The position numbers and the translations under genes are program-made. From Rhodoblastus acidophilus (lineage in GTDB: Bacteria; Pseudomonadota; Alphaproteobacteria; Rhizobiales; Beijerinckiaceae): a stretch of 64,000 nt of DNA. This document shows, in pieces, positions 61,916 through 64,000 of this stretch. The stretch lies in the NCBI RefSeq assembly GCF_025961575.1, contig NZ_JAOQNX010000009.1:1-64000 (forward strand). The letters are read 5' to 3'. The notes beneath the pieces are model-generated. The model made no database searches and was not told where the DNA came from. It worked only from the letters and a program-made list of their open reading frames with translations. Numbering within the stretch: the first letter of the stretch is position 1; each line of letters begins with the position of its first letter.

Positions 61916-64000
61916 ATGTTGATCAAGGAACTGGACACCGGCACGCCGATCCGGACCCATGCCGAAACCGTCACCCTCACCATCGACGGCGAGCAGGTCA
62001 CCGTGCCCAAGGGAACTTCGGTGATGGCCGCCTCGACCCTACGCGGCGTCAGCATTCCCAAACTCTGCGCCACCGACTCGCTCGAAAGTTTCGGCTCCTG
62101 CCGCATGTGCATGGTGGAGATCGAGGGGCGGCGCGGAACGCCGGCCTCCTGCACCACGCCGGCGGAAAACGGCATGGTGGTCCACACCCAGACCGAACGC
62201 CTGGCGAAGCTGCGGCGCGGCGTGATGGAGCTTTATATCTCCGACCATCCGCTGGATTGCCTGACCTGCGCCGCCAATGGCGATTGCGAATTGCAGGACG
62301 TCGCGGGCGAAGTCGGCTTGCGCGAAGTGCGCTACGGCGACGGCGCCAACCATTTGAAAGACGTGAAGGACGCGTCCAACCCTTATTTCACCTACGATCC
62401 CGCCAAATGCATCGTCTGCTATCGCTGCGTCCGCGCCTGCGAGGAGGTGCAAGGCACATTCGCGCTCACCGCCAGCGGACGCGGTTTTGACAGCCGCATC
62501 GCTTCCGGCCCCACCGATTTCCTCTCCAGCGAATGCGTCTCCTGCGGCGCCTGCGTGCAGGCCTGCCCGACCGCGACGCTGATCGAAAAGAGCGTGATCG
62601 CCGAGGGCCAGCCGGAGCACTCGAAAGTCACCACCTGCGCCTATTGCGGCGTCGGCTGCTCGTTCAAGGCGGAAATGCGCGGCGAAAAGCTCATTCGCAT
62701 GGTCCCGTACAAGCAGGGCCACGCCAACGAGGGCCATAGCTGCGTCAAAGGCCGCTTCGCCTATGGCTACGCGACCCACAAGGATCGCAAGACCAAGCCG
62801 ATGATCCGCGCAAAGATCACCGACCCCTGGCGCGAAGTTTCGTGGGAAGAGGCCATCGCCCACACCGCGTCCGAGTTCAAGCGCCTGCAAGCGAAATACG
62901 GCCGCGAATCCGTCGGCGCCATTTCGTCGTCACGCTGCACCAACGAGGAAGTTTACGTCCTGCAAAAGCTGGTGCGCGCGGCGCTGCGCAACAACAACAT
63001 CGACACCTGCGCCCGCGTCTGCCACTCGCCCACCGGCTACGGCCTGTCGGTAACGCTCGGCACCTCCGCCGGCACGCAAGACTTCAAATCGGTCGACGAA
63101 GCCGATGTGATGCTGCTGATCGGCGCCAATCCGACCGACGCCCATCCGGTGTTCGGCTCGCGGATGAAGAAGCGCCTGCGCCAGGGCGCCAAGCTGATCG
63201 TCATCGATCCCCGCGCCATCGATCTCGTGCGCACGCCGCATGTGCAAGCCACGCATCATCTGGCGCTCATGCCCGGAACCAATGTCGCGGTGGTCAATGC
63301 GCTGGCGCATGTGATCGTCACCGAGGGCCTGCTCAAGGAGGATTACATCGCCGCCCGCTGCGACCGCGACGCCTTTGAATCCTGGGCGCGCTTCATCGCG
63401 CTCGAGCAAAATTCGCCTGAATATACCGAACAATTCACCGGCGTTCCCGCGTCAGAAATCCGTGCGGCGGCGCGGCTCTACGCCAGCGTGAAGAATGCGG
63501 CGATCTATTATGGCCTCGGCGTCACCGAGCACAGCCAGGGCTCGACCACGGTGATGGCGCTGGCGAATCTCGCCATGGCCACCGGCAATATCGGCCATGT
63601 CGGCGCCGGCGTGAATCCGCTGCGCGGCCAGAACAATGTGCAGGGCTCCTGCGACATGGGCTCGTTCCCGCACGAATTCCCCGGCTACCGCCATGTCGGT
63701 AACGAGTCTGTGCGCGCGACATTCGAACAGCATTGGCAAATCAAGCTCGACGACGAGCCGGGCCTGCGCATTCCCAATATGTTCGACGAAGCGCTGGACG
63801 GCGCCTTCAAAGGCCTGTTTGTCCACGGCGAGGACATCGCGCAATCCGACCCGAACACCAACCATGTCTCGGCCGCTCTGAAAAACATGGAATGCGTTGT
63901 GGTCCAGGACCTGTTCCTCAACGAGACCGCGAAATTCGCCCATGTCTTCCTGCCCGGCGCGAGTTTTCTCGAAAAGGACGGCACCTTCACCAACGCCGAG
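61916..64000 (+). CDS. fdsA: NAD-dependent formate dehydrogenase alpha subunit (partial)
   Basis: The first 695 residues of the molybdo-pterin subunit; the gene continues beyond the window. The N-terminal [2Fe-2S] (about 51-80, FGSCRMCMVEIEGRRG), the His/Cys [4Fe-4S] (DHPLDCLTCAANGDC, near 112-124), two ferredoxin clusters (CIVCYRCVRACEE, CVSCGACVQACP) and the catalytic-domain cluster (CAYCGVGC) are complete. The Mo ligand is Cys369 in CARVCHSPTGYGL, encoded by TGC, so this is not a selenoprotein. MATGNIGHVGAGVNPLRGQN follows. ATG 61916 behind GAGC/TAGGAG. fdsC/fdsD would be expected downstream. Confidence 0.97.
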   Translation, partial: MLIKELDTGTPIRTHAETVTLTIDGEQVTVPKGTSVMAASTLRGVSIPKLCATDSLESFGSCRMCMVEIEGRRGTPASCTTPAENGMVVHTQTERLAKLRRGVMELYISDHPLDCLTCAANGDCELQDVAGEVGLREVRYGDGANHLKDVKDASNPYFTYDPAKCIVCYRCVRACEEVQGTFALTASGRGFDSRIASGPTDFLSSECVSCGACVQACPTATLIEKSVIAEGQPEHSKVTTCAYCGVGCSFKAEMRGEKLIRMVPYKQGHANEGHSCVKGRFAYGYATHKDRKTKPMIRAKITDPWREVSWEEAIAHTASEFKRLQAKYGRESVGAISSSRCTNEEVYVLQKLVRAALRNNNIDTCARVCHSPTGYGLSVTLGTSAGTQDFKSVDEADVMLLIGANPTDAHPVFGSRMKKRLRQGAKLIVIDPRAIDLVRTPHVQATHHLALMPGTNVAVVNALAHVIVTEGLLKEDYIAARCDRDAFESWARFIALEQNSPEYTEQFTGVPASEIRAAARLYASVKNAAIYYGLGVTEHSQGSTTVMALANLAMATGNIGHVGAGVNPLRGQNNVQGSCDMGSFPHEFPGYRHVGNESVRATFEQHWQIKLDDEPGLRIPNMFDEALDGAFKGLFVHGEDIAQSDPNTNHVSAALKNMECVVVQDLFLNETAKFAHVFLPGASFLEKDGTFTNAE

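Noticed and set aside
63011..63031. Possible selenocysteine formate dehydrogenase
   Set aside because: The active-site codon is TGC (Cys369), not TGA, and no SECIS-like structure is needed.

Overview
The window is GC-rich, densely coded chromosomal DNA from an alphaproteobacterium, most likely of the order Hyphomicrobiales (Rhizobiales). Evidence includes a MipZ division-site ATPase, a DUF3126 protein, a PAS_5 protein, a zf-CHCC zinc-finger protein, a NodT-type outer-membrane factor, alphaproteobacterial RpoB/RpoC, and dispersed palindromes typical of that order. A NAD-dependent formate dehydrogenase (fdsGBA) fits a methylotroph or autotroph of the Beijerinckiaceae/Methylocystaceae type. The genus is an inference and was not tested by alignment.

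Layout. 0.2-9.4 kb: an exopolysaccharide locus with a GT4 glycosyltransferase, an aldo/keto reductase, an outer-membrane barrel, a Wza-like export protein, a Wzz/GumC-like co-polymerase without kinase domain, two GT2 enzymes and a Gfo/Idh/MocA oxidoreductase. The last three are coupled by ATGA overlaps, and a tandem PilZ protein lies end-to-end with them. 10-20 kb: mostly housekeeping genes (PAS_5, rhomboid, CBS, patatin, DUF3126, a 46-residue Flp-like peptide, cysE, an alpha/beta hydrolase, an unknown gene, zf-CHCC, an FAD monooxygenase, mipZ, cobP). 20-30 kb: an XRE regulator divergent from a FUSC transporter, a parS-like palindrome, a chemoreceptor, a TauE/SafE permease, a degenerate EF-G paralogue behind a FixK/FNR-type box, a Crp/Fnr regulator, a small protein and a cupin.

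30.6-42.2 kb: the core rplK-rplA-rplJ-rplL-rpoB-rpoC transcription/translation cluster, with a recognisable promoter, several leader and spacer hairpins, and a clear terminator after rpoC. secE-nusG before it and rpsL-rpsG-fusA-tuf after it are absent here. Directly downstream is a glycine-rich protein with a C-terminal Hint (hedgehog/intein) domain.

44.5-48.9 kb: an envelope glycan/lipid cluster (a GT2 of the LPS-core type, DUF707, two divergent GT25 genes, an LpxL-like acyltransferase). 49.1-58.8 kb: a complete tripartite RND efflux system with outer-membrane factor, adaptor and two different permeases (MdtABC-like arrangement); an inverted pair of dispersed palindromes sits between the permease genes. 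58.9-64 kb: an unknown membrane-anchored protein, then fdsG, fdsB and the start of fdsA, which runs off the window.

The least explained items are the Gly-rich Hint protein beside rpoC, the EF-G paralogue lacking key GTPase residues behind a FixK-like box, the parS-like site 4 kb from mipZ, the orphan Flp-like peptide, and two unknown genes at 16.5 and 58.9 kb. No tRNA, rRNA, CRISPR array or transposase gene was seen.
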